Assembly: GCF_007673525.1 (NCBI RefSeq)
Contig: NZ_VDZU01000001.1
Span: 2,864,055-2,928,054, forward strand
DNA: 64,000 nt
Reading direction: 5' to 3'
DNA from: Fictibacillus phosphorivorans
GTDB taxonomy: Bacteria; Bacillota; Bacilli; Bacillales; Fictibacillaceae
A program made the translations under genes and the position numbers. Below are positions 51,981 to 60,901 of the stretch, piece after piece. Below the pieces are notes generated by a model. The model saw only the letters and a list, made by a program, of their open reading frames with translations, was not told the DNA's origin and made no database searches. Numbering within the stretch: position 1 is the first letter of the stretch; each line of letters starts with the position of its first letter.

Positions 51981-52829
51981 TTAAATTTGTGATAAGCTTT
52001 TTCGAATAGTTTGTTTTAGTGAAACACATAGCGGATCATCACTAACCCCTATGAAGAGGCTTTTTAACAAGGATACACAGTTAGCCATAACAAACCAATA
52101 CTTTTCAGATGATAATTCTTCTTTTTGAGATTTTAAAAGGGCGGGAATATCTTCTATAAATTGTTTTAATTCTTCTAATCCTACCTCTTTTTTGAGCATT
52201 GCAAGAACAGCTGTAACAACGCGATCATCTTCTCCATGCAAAAAACCAGTCGGTGTTGTACAATATTTTTTCAAAAGAATTTCAACGATAGAAAAGTATT
52301 CATCTTCATCAATTTTTTCACTCTTAATCAGTTCTTCGCACGTGTCTGCCACATGAGCAATACTGTGTGCCCAACCTTTTACTGGTACATAACCTCTAAC
52401 ATCTCGTTCCAACTCGATATACTTTTTGATATTATTTTTCACTTCAGTAAGTTTTTCTTTCGGAAGAAAGTCCACTTCGATATCTTTATGGATGATCACA
52501 GCAATTAATATCGTTGTGAAAGCACGTGTGAAAACAGAATCTGTCCCACTTTCGCCTATTCCTTTAAATAAAAGGTGCTTCACACTATAATCCAGGAGTT
52601 TTTTTATAGTCTGTGAGTTGAGCTGATCGTGAATAATTGACATATAAAACGATCGGTAAACCATCTCTCTCAGATCACTATTTGGTGACCCAATGTGAAG
52701 GATCATAGCATCCAAAACAACTTCCTGATCTACATCTTCCCATGTCTTTTCTTTGTTATTTATAGAAGTTAAGAGTGCTAACAATTCGGTTCCTTCTACG
52801 ATTGTGTTGCTTTGGAACAATGTCGCCAT
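51981..52829 (-). CDS. DUF2785 protein
   Basis: 282 residues, all-helical. The DUF2785 signature is seen at about residues 145-165: DVRGYVPVKGWAHSIAHVAD. Cytoplasmic; function unknown. Monocistronic. Confidence 0.85.
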   Translation of the reverse strand: MATLFQSNTIVEGTELLALLTSINNKEKTWEDVDQEVVLDAMILHIGSPNSDLREMVYRSFYMSIIHDQLNSQTIKKLLDYSVKHLLFKGIGESGTDSVFTRAFTTILIAVIIHKDIEVDFLPKEKLTEVKNNIKKYIELERDVRGYVPVKGWAHSIAHVADTCEELIKSEKIDEDEYFSIVEILLKKYCTTPTGFLHGEDDRVVTAVLAMLKKEVGLEELKQFIEDIPALLKSQKEELSSEKYWFVMANCVSLLKSLFIGVSDDPLCVSLKQTIRKSLSQI

Positions 52830-53010
52830 TATCTTTATCCCCCATTTTCTGATCTATCTTTTTCATTATACAAAAAGAAGGAATAATTAAGGTTATATTT
52901 TGGAAAAATTTGTTTAACTCGTTACAATTCTGTGGAAAGGTTATTAGTTGTTATTGGAATTTTGGATACAATGATACAATAAAGAAAATGAATTGAAAGA
53001 GTGAATGCAA

Positions 53011-53532
53011 TTGAAAAAATATATAATGTTTGCGATATCTATAATGTTTTTAGCAGGATGTAGCTTTAATAAACAAGAGACTACAAACAATATCTTTTTA
53101 ATTCCAGAAGGTTTTGAGGGCTCCATCTTTACGTTCTATAACATGCCTGACGAACCCGCATTAAAAAAAGAAGATGATTATACGGTTATTCCTGTTAAAG
53201 AAAAGACGTTGGATGTCTTAAAAGATACAGAGATCAGTCAGTATGGCGTTTCATTCACGTCAACCAAAGATATGATTTATGGAGTTGTGAATGATAAATA
53301 TTATTACGTGGATAAAAACGGAAAACGAAAAGAAATTAACGACCAATGTATCAGTCTTGGATCGAACGGTGGTTTTACAGGAAGAAACGGTGAAGACATT
53401 AAGTATTCTGTTATTCAAGTAACTTCTTCTAGTTGTGGTCCTTCTTTTAAAGAAAACGGACGCAATGACTTTAATGCACAAGTGAACCATGTAGGAAAAT
53501 ATTACTTTCAAAAGCTAGCTATAAAGAAATAA
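53011..53532 (+). CDS. Lipoprotein, DUF6843-like
   Basis: 173 residues from the TTG at 53011; the ATG at 53005 is an alternative with a poorer ribosome-site distance. Lipobox LAGC. The mature part begins IFLIPEGFEGSIFTFYNMPD and has KYYYVDKNGKRKEIN later, resembling DUF6843 lipoproteins. Function unknown. Confidence 0.75.
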   Translation: MKKYIMFAISIMFLAGCSFNKQETTNNIFLIPEGFEGSIFTFYNMPDEPALKKEDDYTVIPVKEKTLDVLKDTEISQYGVSFTSTKDMIYGVVNDKYYYVDKNGKRKEINDQCISLGSNGGFTGRNGEDIKYSVIQVTSSSCGPSFKENGRNDFNAQVNHVGKYYFQKLAIKK

Positions 53533-53537
53533 AGTGC

Positions 53538-53576
53538 GGTGCTGGGGAGATTTCATAACCTCCAGCACCTTTTTTA
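53538..53576 (+). terminator. Intrinsic terminator
   Basis: GGTGCTGG / CCAGCACC hairpin followed by T6. Confidence 0.88.
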
Positions 53577-53687
53577 TTTTGTCTTATACATGTTTATAAC
53601 AGTTTGTAATCATTTGAAAATTGATTTAATGATACCGTTTCCATCAGACCTATCATCGTTCTTAAAAAATTTTTGTGTTGACAAGCC

Positions 53688-53717
53688 CAAGATACAGCCT
53701 TTATAGTAATCCATATT
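53688..53717 (+). promoter_or_regulatory. Promoter of the T-box transcript
   Basis: TTGACA and TATAGT with an 18-bp spacer, ahead of the T-box leader. Confidence 0.7.
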
Positions 53718-53736
53718 ATTCTGAATAATCATTTTG

Positions 53737-54003
53737 ATAAAAGCAACGAACGGGAGTAGTAAAAGTCTTTTTGTAGTCTAGAGAGCTGCGGGTTGGTGGA
53801 ACGCAGTCTACGAAAACTTTGAACTCGCCCTGGAGCAGCAAGACAAAAAGAACGCGTTCTCTATGTTTTGACGACTAACCTTCGTTAACAGGTTCTACAA
53901 GCAGGATTCTATGACGAATCAACAAGAGTGGTACCGCGGTCAGCCAAAGGCTTATCGTCTCTTTTCTCACAACCGAGATCAGAGATGGTAAGCCTTTTTT
54001 TGT
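53737..54003 (+). ncRNA. T-box riboswitch, probable leucine specifier
   Basis: The T-box sequence is AGAGTGGTACCGCGGT at 53925-53940. Stem I is seen upstream, with GAACTCGCCCTGGAGC (from 53821) placing CTC (Leu) at 53824-53826 in the specifier position. The terminator is AAAGGCTTATC...GGTAAGCCTTT with T7 (53946-54001). Uncharged tRNA would pair with CTC and with the T-box bulge to stop termination. The specifier is read by eye; other triplets in GAACTC are possible. Confidence 0.88.
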
Positions 54004-54049
54004 TATTTGTTTTATAGATTCTAACATCACTTTAGGAGAGGTTATGAAG

Positions 54050-55417
54050 ATGAAAAAAAGCACAGAGCATTTACAACGAACGATGACTTCTCGTCACATC
54101 ATGATGATGGCTCTTGGTGGTAGTATCGGAGCTGGACTTTTTAAAGGAAGCAGTGCCGCTATTGATACAGCAGGCCCTTCCGTTGTTCTAGCCTATTTGA
54201 TCGGCGGAATCATCTTATTATTTGTAATGCAAGGGTTAGCAGAGATGGCTGTTCAAAACAGTGGTGCCAGAACGTTTCGGGATCTTGTTCAATCTGCTTT
54301 AGGCATGTTTCCCGCTTATTTTCTAGATTGGATCTATTGGAAGATGTGGGTTTTAAACATTGCGGCCGAAGCTGTAGTGGCAGCGATTTTTCTTCAATAT
54401 TGGTTCCCTGATACTCCGATTTGGATGCTAGCCTTGTTAGTTTCAATCGCAGTCACGATCGTAAATCTATTATCCGTTAAAATATTTGCTGAGACGGAAT
54501 ACTGGTTAGCCCTTATTAAGATCAGTGTAATCGTCATTTTTATTCTTTCCGGACTTTTGCTTTTATTCGTATCGTTTGGTGACCATATTGCACCGAACTT
54601 CACGAACTTAACGGATCAAGGAGGTTTCTTCCCAAACGGTTCAGCCGGTCTTATGACAGCTATGTTAGTCGTGATCTATTCGTATGGTGGAACAGAGATT
54701 ATCGGTGTAACCTTAGCTGAAACGAAGAATCCAGAAAAAGTAGTACCAAAAGCTGTTCGCAGTACATTAACTCGAATCATAGCCTTTTACTTGTTTCCGT
54801 TCTTTATCATTGTTGGTTTAATTCCTTGGGACCAAGTAAACGGTGTGAATGAAAGTCCTTTTGTTATGGTGTTTCAGATGATCGGAATTCCTGGTGCTGA
54901 TCATGTGATGAATGGTGTGATTCTGCTTGCGATCATCTCATCGATGAACTCAGGGTTATACGGTTCATCACGTGTGTTATATACGCAAGCCGTTGACGGT
55001 CGAGTTCCTGGGATTTTCGCACGACTTTCATCTAAGAAAGTTCCATTTATCGCTATATTGATGTGTACAGCTTCTCTGTATGCGGGTGTACTCATCTCTA
55101 TTTTTGCAGGAGACAAAACCTTTAACTATCTTATGGGCTCACTCGGCTATACGGTATTATTCATTTGGTTGATCATTTCCTTCGCTCATTTGAAATCAAG
55201 AAAAAACAATGAACAGTTATCGGGTTATTATGTAAAATGGTTTCCTTATACAACTTGGATTGCGATTCTATCTTTATTTGCAATACTAATCGGAATCGTG
55301 CTCACAACTTCTGTTATTATCACTGGCGTAACATTAGGAATTTATTTGCTGATAAGCGCAACTTATATGTTTAAAAGAAAATCACTCAATACAAATCAAG
55401 AAAAGGTTGCAAGTTAA
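54050..55417 (+). CDS. APC-family amino-acid permease (YvbW-like, probable leucine)
   Basis: 455 residues from the ATG at 54050 (GGAGAGG 8 bases upstream). Twelve hydrophobic segments; the start LQRTMTSRHIMMMALGGSIG is the family signature of amino-acid permeases (GGxIGxGLF). Controlled by the T-box leader, whose apparent Leu codon makes it a likely leucine (branched-chain) importer, as proposed for B. subtilis YvbW. Substrate is inferred from the leader only. Confidence 0.87.
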   Translation: MKKSTEHLQRTMTSRHIMMMALGGSIGAGLFKGSSAAIDTAGPSVVLAYLIGGIILLFVMQGLAEMAVQNSGARTFRDLVQSALGMFPAYFLDWIYWKMWVLNIAAEAVVAAIFLQYWFPDTPIWMLALLVSIAVTIVNLLSVKIFAETEYWLALIKISVIVIFILSGLLLLFVSFGDHIAPNFTNLTDQGGFFPNGSAGLMTAMLVVIYSYGGTEIIGVTLAETKNPEKVVPKAVRSTLTRIIAFYLFPFFIIVGLIPWDQVNGVNESPFVMVFQMIGIPGADHVMNGVILLAIISSMNSGLYGSSRVLYTQAVDGRVPGIFARLSSKKVPFIAILMCTASLYAGVLISIFAGDKTFNYLMGSLGYTVLFIWLIISFAHLKSRKNNEQLSGYYVKWFPYTTWIAILSLFAILIGIVLTTSVIITGVTLGIYLLISATYMFKRKSLNTNQEKVAS

Positions 55418-55420
55418 CAA

Positions 55421-55449
55421 AAGAAAACGCTCTTAACCGAGCGTTTTCT
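55421..55449. terminator. Bidirectional terminator
   Basis: AGAAAACGCTC / GAGCGTTTTCT stem with a TTAACC loop, between the permease and the metallophore exporter gene. Confidence 0.9.
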
Positions 55450-55451
55450 CC

Positions 55452-56348
55452 TTACCTTTTTGCATGTGTATTCATCGCTACTTTATTCAATCTTAAATTA
55501 TTTACCTTTGCTTCTAGTGCTCGCCTACGTGATAGGAAGATGCATGAAGCAATAATTAACATGCCTCCTAGAATCGTTTGACCATCTGGAATCTCTGACC
55601 AGAATAAAAAGCCCCAAAAAGCGTTAAAGACGATTCCAATGTAACGGGTAACCTCGACAACGATAACATTTTCATGCGTAAATGCACTTGTTAAGAATAA
55701 TTGTCCTACTAAAGATACAACTCCGATACAGATCAGATAAAACAGTTCTAATGGTGAAGGTATTACAAATTGGTTCCACATTAAAGGTATACTAACTATC
55801 GTTGCTGTAGCGAGAAAATAAAATACGATTTCATAAGCATGATGTCTGCTGCTTAAATAGCGTATAGAAGTGGCTGCACAAGCTGCGAAAAAAGCACTTC
55901 CTACACCAATTAGGGCATACATGGAATAGGACGAGAACTCTTGTGGTTTAATCAGCAAGAAAGCCCCTGCTAACACGACAGGAAGAATATAGAGAAGCGT
56001 TTTTGTTAGCTTTTCTTTTAAAAACAAACCTGCTAATACTACGGCAAAGATGGGAGACAAATGAGCTAGAATACTCGCATCTGCTAACGGTATTTTCGCG
56101 ATTGTATAAAAATAAGCTAATAGATACAACGCGCCAAAGACTCCTCGAACCATAAGCATTGGTACACCCGTTTTTGAAAAGGCTACCTTTTTCTTTTTCA
56201 TAATAATAAAGATGATGATTGTGCCTATCAAACTTCTAAAGAATACACTTTCTGAATAAGGGATGTTTAAACTTACTGCCTTAACGAGAGCGTTCATTAT
56301 ACTGAAAATAAAGGAAGATAGAATGGCGAGCCAAACACCGTTCTTCAT
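55452..56348 (-). CDS. EamA/DMT-family exporter of the opine metallophore cluster (CntI-like)
   Basis: 298 residues, ten hydrophobic segments in two EamA repeats (FIFSIMNALVKAVSLNIPYS; LFFIGSAFFAACAATSIRYL-like second half). Its ATG overlaps the dehydrogenase stop (ATGA). In Pseudomonas the DMT protein CntI exports pseudopaline from a cntOLMI operon; the same gene order here argues that this protein exports the opine metallophore made by the two preceding genes. Confidence 0.85.
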   Translation of the reverse strand: MKNGVWLAILSSFIFSIMNALVKAVSLNIPYSESVFFRSLIGTIIIFIIMKKKKVAFSKTGVPMLMVRGVFGALYLLAYFYTIAKIPLADASILAHLSPIFAVVLAGLFLKEKLTKTLLYILPVVLAGAFLLIKPQEFSSYSMYALIGVGSAFFAACAATSIRYLSSRHHAYEIVFYFLATATIVSIPLMWNQFVIPSPLELFYLICIGVVSLVGQLFLTSAFTHENVIVVEVTRYIGIVFNAFWGFLFWSEIPDGQTILGGMLIIASCIFLSRRRALEAKVNNLRLNKVAMNTHAKR

Positions 56349-57676
56349 AGTAATCGCCTCTTTCTTTCCTTCATGATGTTTGTTACTTCTCGCAAGGAAG
56401 ATTCTCTTCTTGCTTCGATTAATGACTCTTTTATTCCTAACAGAGATTCAATCTGCTCACACTCTGATTCGAAACTTTTGATGAGTCTTTTCATCTCAGG
56501 CATTGGAATTCCTGAATTCTCTGCAAGTCCATAGATCACGATCAATTTTTGATAATCTTCGAACGGTATCCTAGGGATAGACCACACTCCCTTATTTTCT
56601 TCTTCTGCTTTTTTAAAGGGAACTGCTGAGAATTCAAAATATCTTCCTTCATGATCAGGCTTTGAAAATGGGTCGATTAGAATAGAAGCATAGCGTATAT
56701 ACATCAGATACTCCTGTTTGACCTCCTCGTATTCTGAAAAATCATCAATGTCCTCTCTTTGGATGCACTCTGTTGGAACTGGATAATTATCGTCATTTAA
56801 AAACTGCAATAAATTGATCGGTTTTGCTCCTAATTCATTCATTAAAGTAGAAATTTCTTTCCAGAGCCTCACCATTATTCTTATTCTTTGTGGTGTGATG
56901 GGACCTTCAGGAAATAACTTATACATATACTTCTTACCATTCGTATGATGGCCGAATATTTCATTTAAAGTAAATCTATTTAAGAAAAAAGCAGGATGCA
57001 CATATGTTGTTATATTTCTGCATTCTGCATCGAGAGGGTGGTCGACGATCTCCCCATCGATATTCATTGATTTTAAAAATTCTTGCAATGTATTTACCAT
57101 ACGGCTTTTACGATTCGATGAACCTAGGTAAATACGTTTTTTATATGCTTTCGTATGAGCCTTTATAGCAGAATTAAGAGATTTAGTAGCAGCAAAATAT
57201 GTTGACATGCTGATCACTTCAACTGTTTCTTTTAACAGCAAATTTTTCACGAGATCGTTTGAACCGATGTTGGGAGCTAGCAAAACTATGGTTCTTACCC
57301 GCTTTAAATCAGCAGTTTGAAGTAACTCAATTACGTTTGCATAGCTCGTACAGGGAGTTGCAAGAATAACCGTATCCCATTCATCAGATAGTTGAGATAC
57401 GTCATCCAAAAAACAATCCACCTTTGTTGTCAATTCTTCCTCTTTATCCTGAATAGTAAGATTGACTTCAAAATGATTTTGATTCAGTTCTCTTTTAATC
57501 CGTTCTGCACGAGCTCCTCGCCGATTATACAATCCTATTCTTTCACTAAAACCAGCAGCGCAAAGCTGGACAGCTGTTTGAATGGCAGCTGGTCCAACGC
57601 CTGCTATTAGGATATTCCCAAGATCTTTTGAACGTTTCGTACCCACGTTTCCCTCACTTCCTTTACTTCCATTCAT
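56345..57676 (-). CDS. Opine metallophore dehydrogenase (CntM/DUF2338 family)
   Basis: 443 residues, as in staphylopine/pseudopaline dehydrogenases. N-terminal Rossmann ILIAGVGPAAIQTAVQLCA and GLYNRRGARAERIK; the conserved catalytic region NITTYVHPAFFLNRFTLNEI with its His. The family reductively condenses the nicotianamine-like amine with an alpha-keto acid (pyruvate or 2-oxoglutarate) using NAD(P)H. Overlaps both neighbours by 4 bases. Which keto acid is used cannot be read from the sequence. Confidence 0.9.
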   Translation of the reverse strand: MNGSKGSEGNVGTKRSKDLGNILIAGVGPAAIQTAVQLCAAGFSERIGLYNRRGARAERIKRELNQNHFEVNLTIQDKEEELTTKVDCFLDDVSQLSDEWDTVILATPCTSYANVIELLQTADLKRVRTIVLLAPNIGSNDLVKNLLLKETVEVISMSTYFAATKSLNSAIKAHTKAYKKRIYLGSSNRKSRMVNTLQEFLKSMNIDGEIVDHPLDAECRNITTYVHPAFFLNRFTLNEIFGHHTNGKKYMYKLFPEGPITPQRIRIMVRLWKEISTLMNELGAKPINLLQFLNDDNYPVPTECIQREDIDDFSEYEEVKQEYLMYIRYASILIDPFSKPDHEGRYFEFSAVPFKKAEEENKGVWSIPRIPFEDYQKLIVIYGLAENSGIPMPEMKRLIKSFESECEQIESLLGIKESLIEARRESSLREVTNIMKERKRRLL

Positions 57677-58476
57677 GCATTTACCTTCGCTAAGACCATC
57701 GTGTCATAGATACCATCTGTTCGTTTAACGCTCTGCAGTTCCCAGTCTTTCGTTAAGTTCATTTCTAACGGATAGTTAAAGATTGATTTTAAACCGTTTC
57801 CGTATCTGAGAATCACTTTTGTATGAGGCTGTAATATATCCTTTAGTTCATTCAGTACTTCCCGTTTATTTCTGACTAGAGAAGCGATTAAGACATGAGT
57901 AGTATTATGGGCAAAGTGTAAGTCGTTTCGAACAGAATTAGAAAATCTAACGTTGTCTTGTAGGCCTGTAATCAGAGAGACTTTTCTTCCCATCTCGACC
58001 GCTTCTTCATCAATGTCTATACAATGAACTTCAGCATTCTTCTCACTGGCGATAGTGAGGGCAGAAATGGGAAACGCTCCAGAACCTATAAATAATACCT
58101 TAGAGTTCTCATTGATATGTAATTCATCCAATTCATGTTTCACAGTTTGAGAGAGTGTAGTTATGTATTCACTTGCATTCAATTGGTGGTTACATGTACG
58201 CACACTTTGGTATTTTTCCATCTCACAAAGAGCTTGTACGGAAGCTTCCCGGAGCTTTTCAGACAGTGACAGAATATCCTTGTCCTTCCCCCATTCCTGC
58301 CATCGGTGCAGGTTTATAGGATCTGTCATAAAATGGTGAAGACTATCCAGCTTTACTTTTAATAACTCGTAACACTCATCACATTCTTTGGCAAACTTTG
58401 AAAGTTCATTGATCTCATACTCGGTGACTTTCAAAGATAGTAATAATTGAAATCTCTCTTTCACTCGTACCTCCAT
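57673..58476 (-). CDS. Nicotianamine-synthase-like enzyme (CntL family)
   Basis: 267 residues. SAM-binding methyltransferase-like core VLFIGSGAFPISALTIASEK with VHCIDIDEEAVEMGR and HVLIASLVRNKREVL, as in CntL. It transfers the aminobutanoate moiety of SAM onto an amino acid, histidine in known bacterial systems. No histidine racemase (CntK) gene is adjacent, so L-His, as in pseudopaline, would be the simplest substrate. First gene of the Zur-controlled operon. Confidence 0.88.
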   Translation of the reverse strand: MEVRVKERFQLLLSLKVTEYEINELSKFAKECDECYELLKVKLDSLHHFMTDPINLHRWQEWGKDKDILSLSEKLREASVQALCEMEKYQSVRTCNHQLNASEYITTLSQTVKHELDELHINENSKVLFIGSGAFPISALTIASEKNAEVHCIDIDEEAVEMGRKVSLITGLQDNVRFSNSVRNDLHFAHNTTHVLIASLVRNKREVLNELKDILQPHTKVILRYGNGLKSIFNYPLEMNLTKDWELQSVKRTDGIYDTMVLAKVNA

Positions 58477-58488
58477 ACAATATTTTGT

Positions 58489-58509
58489 AAATCGTAATTA
58501 TTACGATTT
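58489..58509 (-). promoter_or_regulatory. Zur box
   Basis: Two perfect AAATCGTAAT half-sites inverted around one central T. This is the Bacillus Zur consensus. It lies between the -10 element and the CntL-like gene, so zinc-loaded Zur should block transcription. Confidence 0.9.
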
Positions 58510-58518
58510 GATTTTTAT

Positions 58519-58548
58519 ATACTATCATCACTTTATAAAACGAGTCAA
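58519..58548 (-). promoter_or_regulatory. Promoter of the metallophore operon
   Basis: On the minus strand TTGACT, 18-bp spacer, TAGTAT; the Zur box follows about 9 bp downstream of the -10. Confidence 0.65.
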
Positions 58549-58601
58549 TGATAATTGTCCTATGAATTTGTTATATTTAATTACTGTTCAAGCCAAGTAC
58601 G

Positions 58602-58634
58602 ATAAAAAAAAACACTGCATATTTTGCAGTGCTT
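58602..58634 (-). terminator. Intrinsic terminator
   Basis: CACTGCA / TGCAGTG hairpin followed by T9 on the minus strand, past the small gene at 58695-59030. Confidence 0.85.
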
Positions 58635-58694
58635 ACAGATATACTGAATGTTTTGCTTTTAACAAATTGGATGAAAGTGGATATTAATTTTTCT

Positions 58695-59030
58695 TTATTT
58701 TACTTCCTCAATTACGGACTCTCCAGAACTGCCTTCCGCCCATCTCCATTTTTCATACAATCTTATCCTTCCGTCACTTAATACCTCAGGTTGAGATATA
58801 CAGGCTCCACCTCTTATTTCATCAGACGTATTCACATGATTGTACCTGAAGTTCAAGCTGCCGTCTTCGTTTGCAATTCCGATTAACGTGCCTTTTAAGA
58901 TTTCTCCACCTGCATATGAGGCAGTGACAATGTTACCGTCTTGTTTGTAATGAAACGTTGTTTGTGAGGATACCTCACCGTTTGAAGAATTTTGAACAGA
59001 CACGAATACTTTTCCATCATAATTAAGCAT
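58695..59030 (-). CDS. Small beta-rich cytoplasmic protein, unknown function
   Basis: 111 residues. [47 protein letters not shown]. Lipocalin-like run of strands; Bacillus homologues are commonly labelled N-acetylglutamate synthase although no acetyltransferase motif is present, so I treat the function as unknown. Confidence 0.78.
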   Translation of the reverse strand: MLNYDGKVFVSVQNSSNGEVSSQTTFHYKQDGNIVTASYAGGEILKGTLIGIANEDGSLNFRYNHVNTSDEIRGGACISQPEVLSDGRIRLYEKWRWAEGSSGESVIEEVK

Positions 59031-59164
59031 CTTTCAACCACCTTTTTAGAATATTCACATAACTTAACATATAAGTTTAATTTTTCCCAGTAACAAGTGA
59101 TTCATTTCAATGGTACTTAGCGTACTGACAATGATGGGTTACATCATCGGAGGGAGTTTTCTTC

Positions 59165-59827
59165 ATGTATGATCACTTGAAAAAACTACAAAAAAAACAC
59201 CTCAAAAAAGCAAGTGAAGTGTTAACGAATTCATTTATTGATAATCCAATGTTTGTGTATTTCTTTCCTATCCTGAATAAAAGAAGAAAGATTTTACGTT
59301 CCGTCTTTCCTATGGTCCTTCGAATCCTACAAACCAACGGCTCATTATATGTAACGTCTGATAAAGTGGAGGGGCTTTTTTGTGTATCTCAGCACGGCGA
59401 AAAAACCAAGATAGGAAAGTTAATGCTCGCTGCTCTATCATGTACTTTTCGCCTGCCCATTGTTTTCATTCAATTATCTTTAATCGATTTTTTGAGAAAA
59501 GCTAGTCAATTACAAACCACTAATAGCAAACTTAACCATTATAAGACATACTATGAAAACTTTCTGTTGGTCGATTCAGTATGCGTAGACCCGCAATACC
59601 GACATCAAGGACATATGACCACCATGTTGAGTGCCGTAATCGCAGAAACAAAAAAGAAAAGAACCTTTTGTTTGCTTCAAACAGAAACCCTGCAAAATGT
59701 GAAGATCTATACGCACTTAGGCTTTTCACTCGTTGAGGAGATTACAAGTGATCAGATTCCCTTCTCAACTTTTGTAATGATTTATGATCCTCTTGGCTTA
59801 ACGACTAATAGAGAACTAGATACATAA
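59165..59827 (+). CDS. GNAT family N-acetyltransferase
   Basis: 220 residues. VDSVCVDPQYRHQGHMTTML is the acetyl-CoA site, LLQTETLQNVKIYTHLGFSL the C-terminal core. The N-terminal half is similar to the LPXT-type long acetyltransferases of Bacillus. GGAGGG precedes the ATG. An inverted repeat GAGAACTAG / CTAGTTCTC (59811-59838) overlaps the stop and may act as a terminator. Confidence 0.83.
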   Translation: MYDHLKKLQKKHLKKASEVLTNSFIDNPMFVYFFPILNKRRKILRSVFPMVLRILQTNGSLYVTSDKVEGLFCVSQHGEKTKIGKLMLAALSCTFRLPIVFIQLSLIDFLRKASQLQTTNSKLNHYKTYYENFLLVDSVCVDPQYRHQGHMTTMLSAVIAETKKKRTFCLLQTETLQNVKIYTHLGFSLVEEITSDQIPFSTFVMIYDPLGLTTNRELDT

Positions 59828-59877
59828 TGCTAGTTCTCCTTGCTTCATTGCTATCTTTTTTAAAACTTAATTAATCA

Positions 59878-60612
59878 TTAATCGTCATCTTTAAGAAGCT
59901 CTTCCATAAACTTCTCTCTATTATTTAAAAAGTACTTGGTTACTTGAAAATGATCTGTGGATTCATAATCTACTTTGGATATCTTTCCATCATCAAAGCT
60001 TATGATGTCGGCATTCGGATAGCCCAATAAGATGGGAGAATGAGTAGCGATAATAAACTGCGTATCGCCTTGAGCTGTTAGATCATGAATAATCTTCAAG
60101 AAAGTGAGTTGTCTTGAAGGTGAAAGAGCCGCCTCAGGTTCATCTAGCAGATAGATCGCTTTGCCTTTAAAGCGATGCAAAAACAAAGACAGAAAGGATT
60201 CACCATGAGATTGTTTGTGAAGGGACCGGCCTCCATAATCTCTAAAACCTGTATTGTCTACTTCTTCAAGATGAGTGGCAAAGCTGTAGAACGATTCTGC
60301 ACGTAAAAAGAACCCGTTCGATACTTTTGGCAGCCACGAAAGCCGAATATAATTTCCGAGCTCAGATTCTGAAGCATACACTTCGTACATATTGTTGCGA
60401 CCACCGCCAGCTGTATTAAAGTCACATTTATCCGCAATCGCTTCTAACAGTGTAGATTTCCCTGTTCCATTCTCCCCCACAAAAAAGGTCACGTTCTTTT
60501 CCAAGTATATTTCCTCAAGTCCGTTGATTGCAGGAATGGAGAACGGATAATCTTTAAACGATTTAATATCATCACGCAACAGCTTGATTCTTTTTAAAAA
60601 CACTAGCATCAC
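59878..60612 (-). CDS. AAA/ABC-type ATPase (RecF/SMC-like nucleotide-binding)
   Basis: 244 residues; start GTG 60612, or GTG 60603 which is better placed after AGGTG. Walker A VTFFVGENGTGKSTLLEAIA, signature KQSHGESFLSLFL, Walker B AIYLLDEPEAALSP and the switch ATHSPIL. No membrane or DNA-binding domain; stand-alone ATPases of this kind occur in many genomes, sometimes in defence systems, but no partner gene is visible here. Confidence 0.85.
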   Translation of the reverse strand: MMLVFLKRIKLLRDDIKSFKDYPFSIPAINGLEEIYLEKNVTFFVGENGTGKSTLLEAIADKCDFNTAGGGRNNMYEVYASESELGNYIRLSWLPKVSNGFFLRAESFYSFATHLEEVDNTGFRDYGGRSLHKQSHGESFLSLFLHRFKGKAIYLLDEPEAALSPSRQLTFLKIIHDLTAQGDTQFIIATHSPILLGYPNADIISFDDGKISKVDYESTDHFQVTKYFLNNREKFMEELLKDDD

Positions 60613-60680
60613 CTATGAAAAGTATAACAAATTCGATCAGCCGTTCACTGCTTTCAGTCATATTTTCTCTAATTTAAAGC

Positions 60681-60735
60681 GTTATCTGTCCGATCTAAAG
60701 AGGGTCTGTTCAAACTGGTGCATAATCTGTCCAAT
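60681..60735. repeat. Weak three-copy array (TCTGTYC word)
   Basis: CTGTC/CTGTT starts at 60686, 60706 and 60727, spaced 20 and 21 bp. Less regular than the arrays at 2.4 and 29.5 kb. The rest of the gap 60613-60901 shows nothing further. Confidence 0.4.
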
Positions 60736-60901
60736 TACAGCTCCGTACACACTCCATCCCCTCCCATCAATACCTCAAGATAGCAAATCCTATAATGACG
60801 TGATAAACTAATTTCTTGGTTATACTCTTTTATTTACTATTCATTTAACTAAGTGAACTACTTATGATTTGGCATGCTTTTAAATGCCAAGGAGGACATA
60901 T

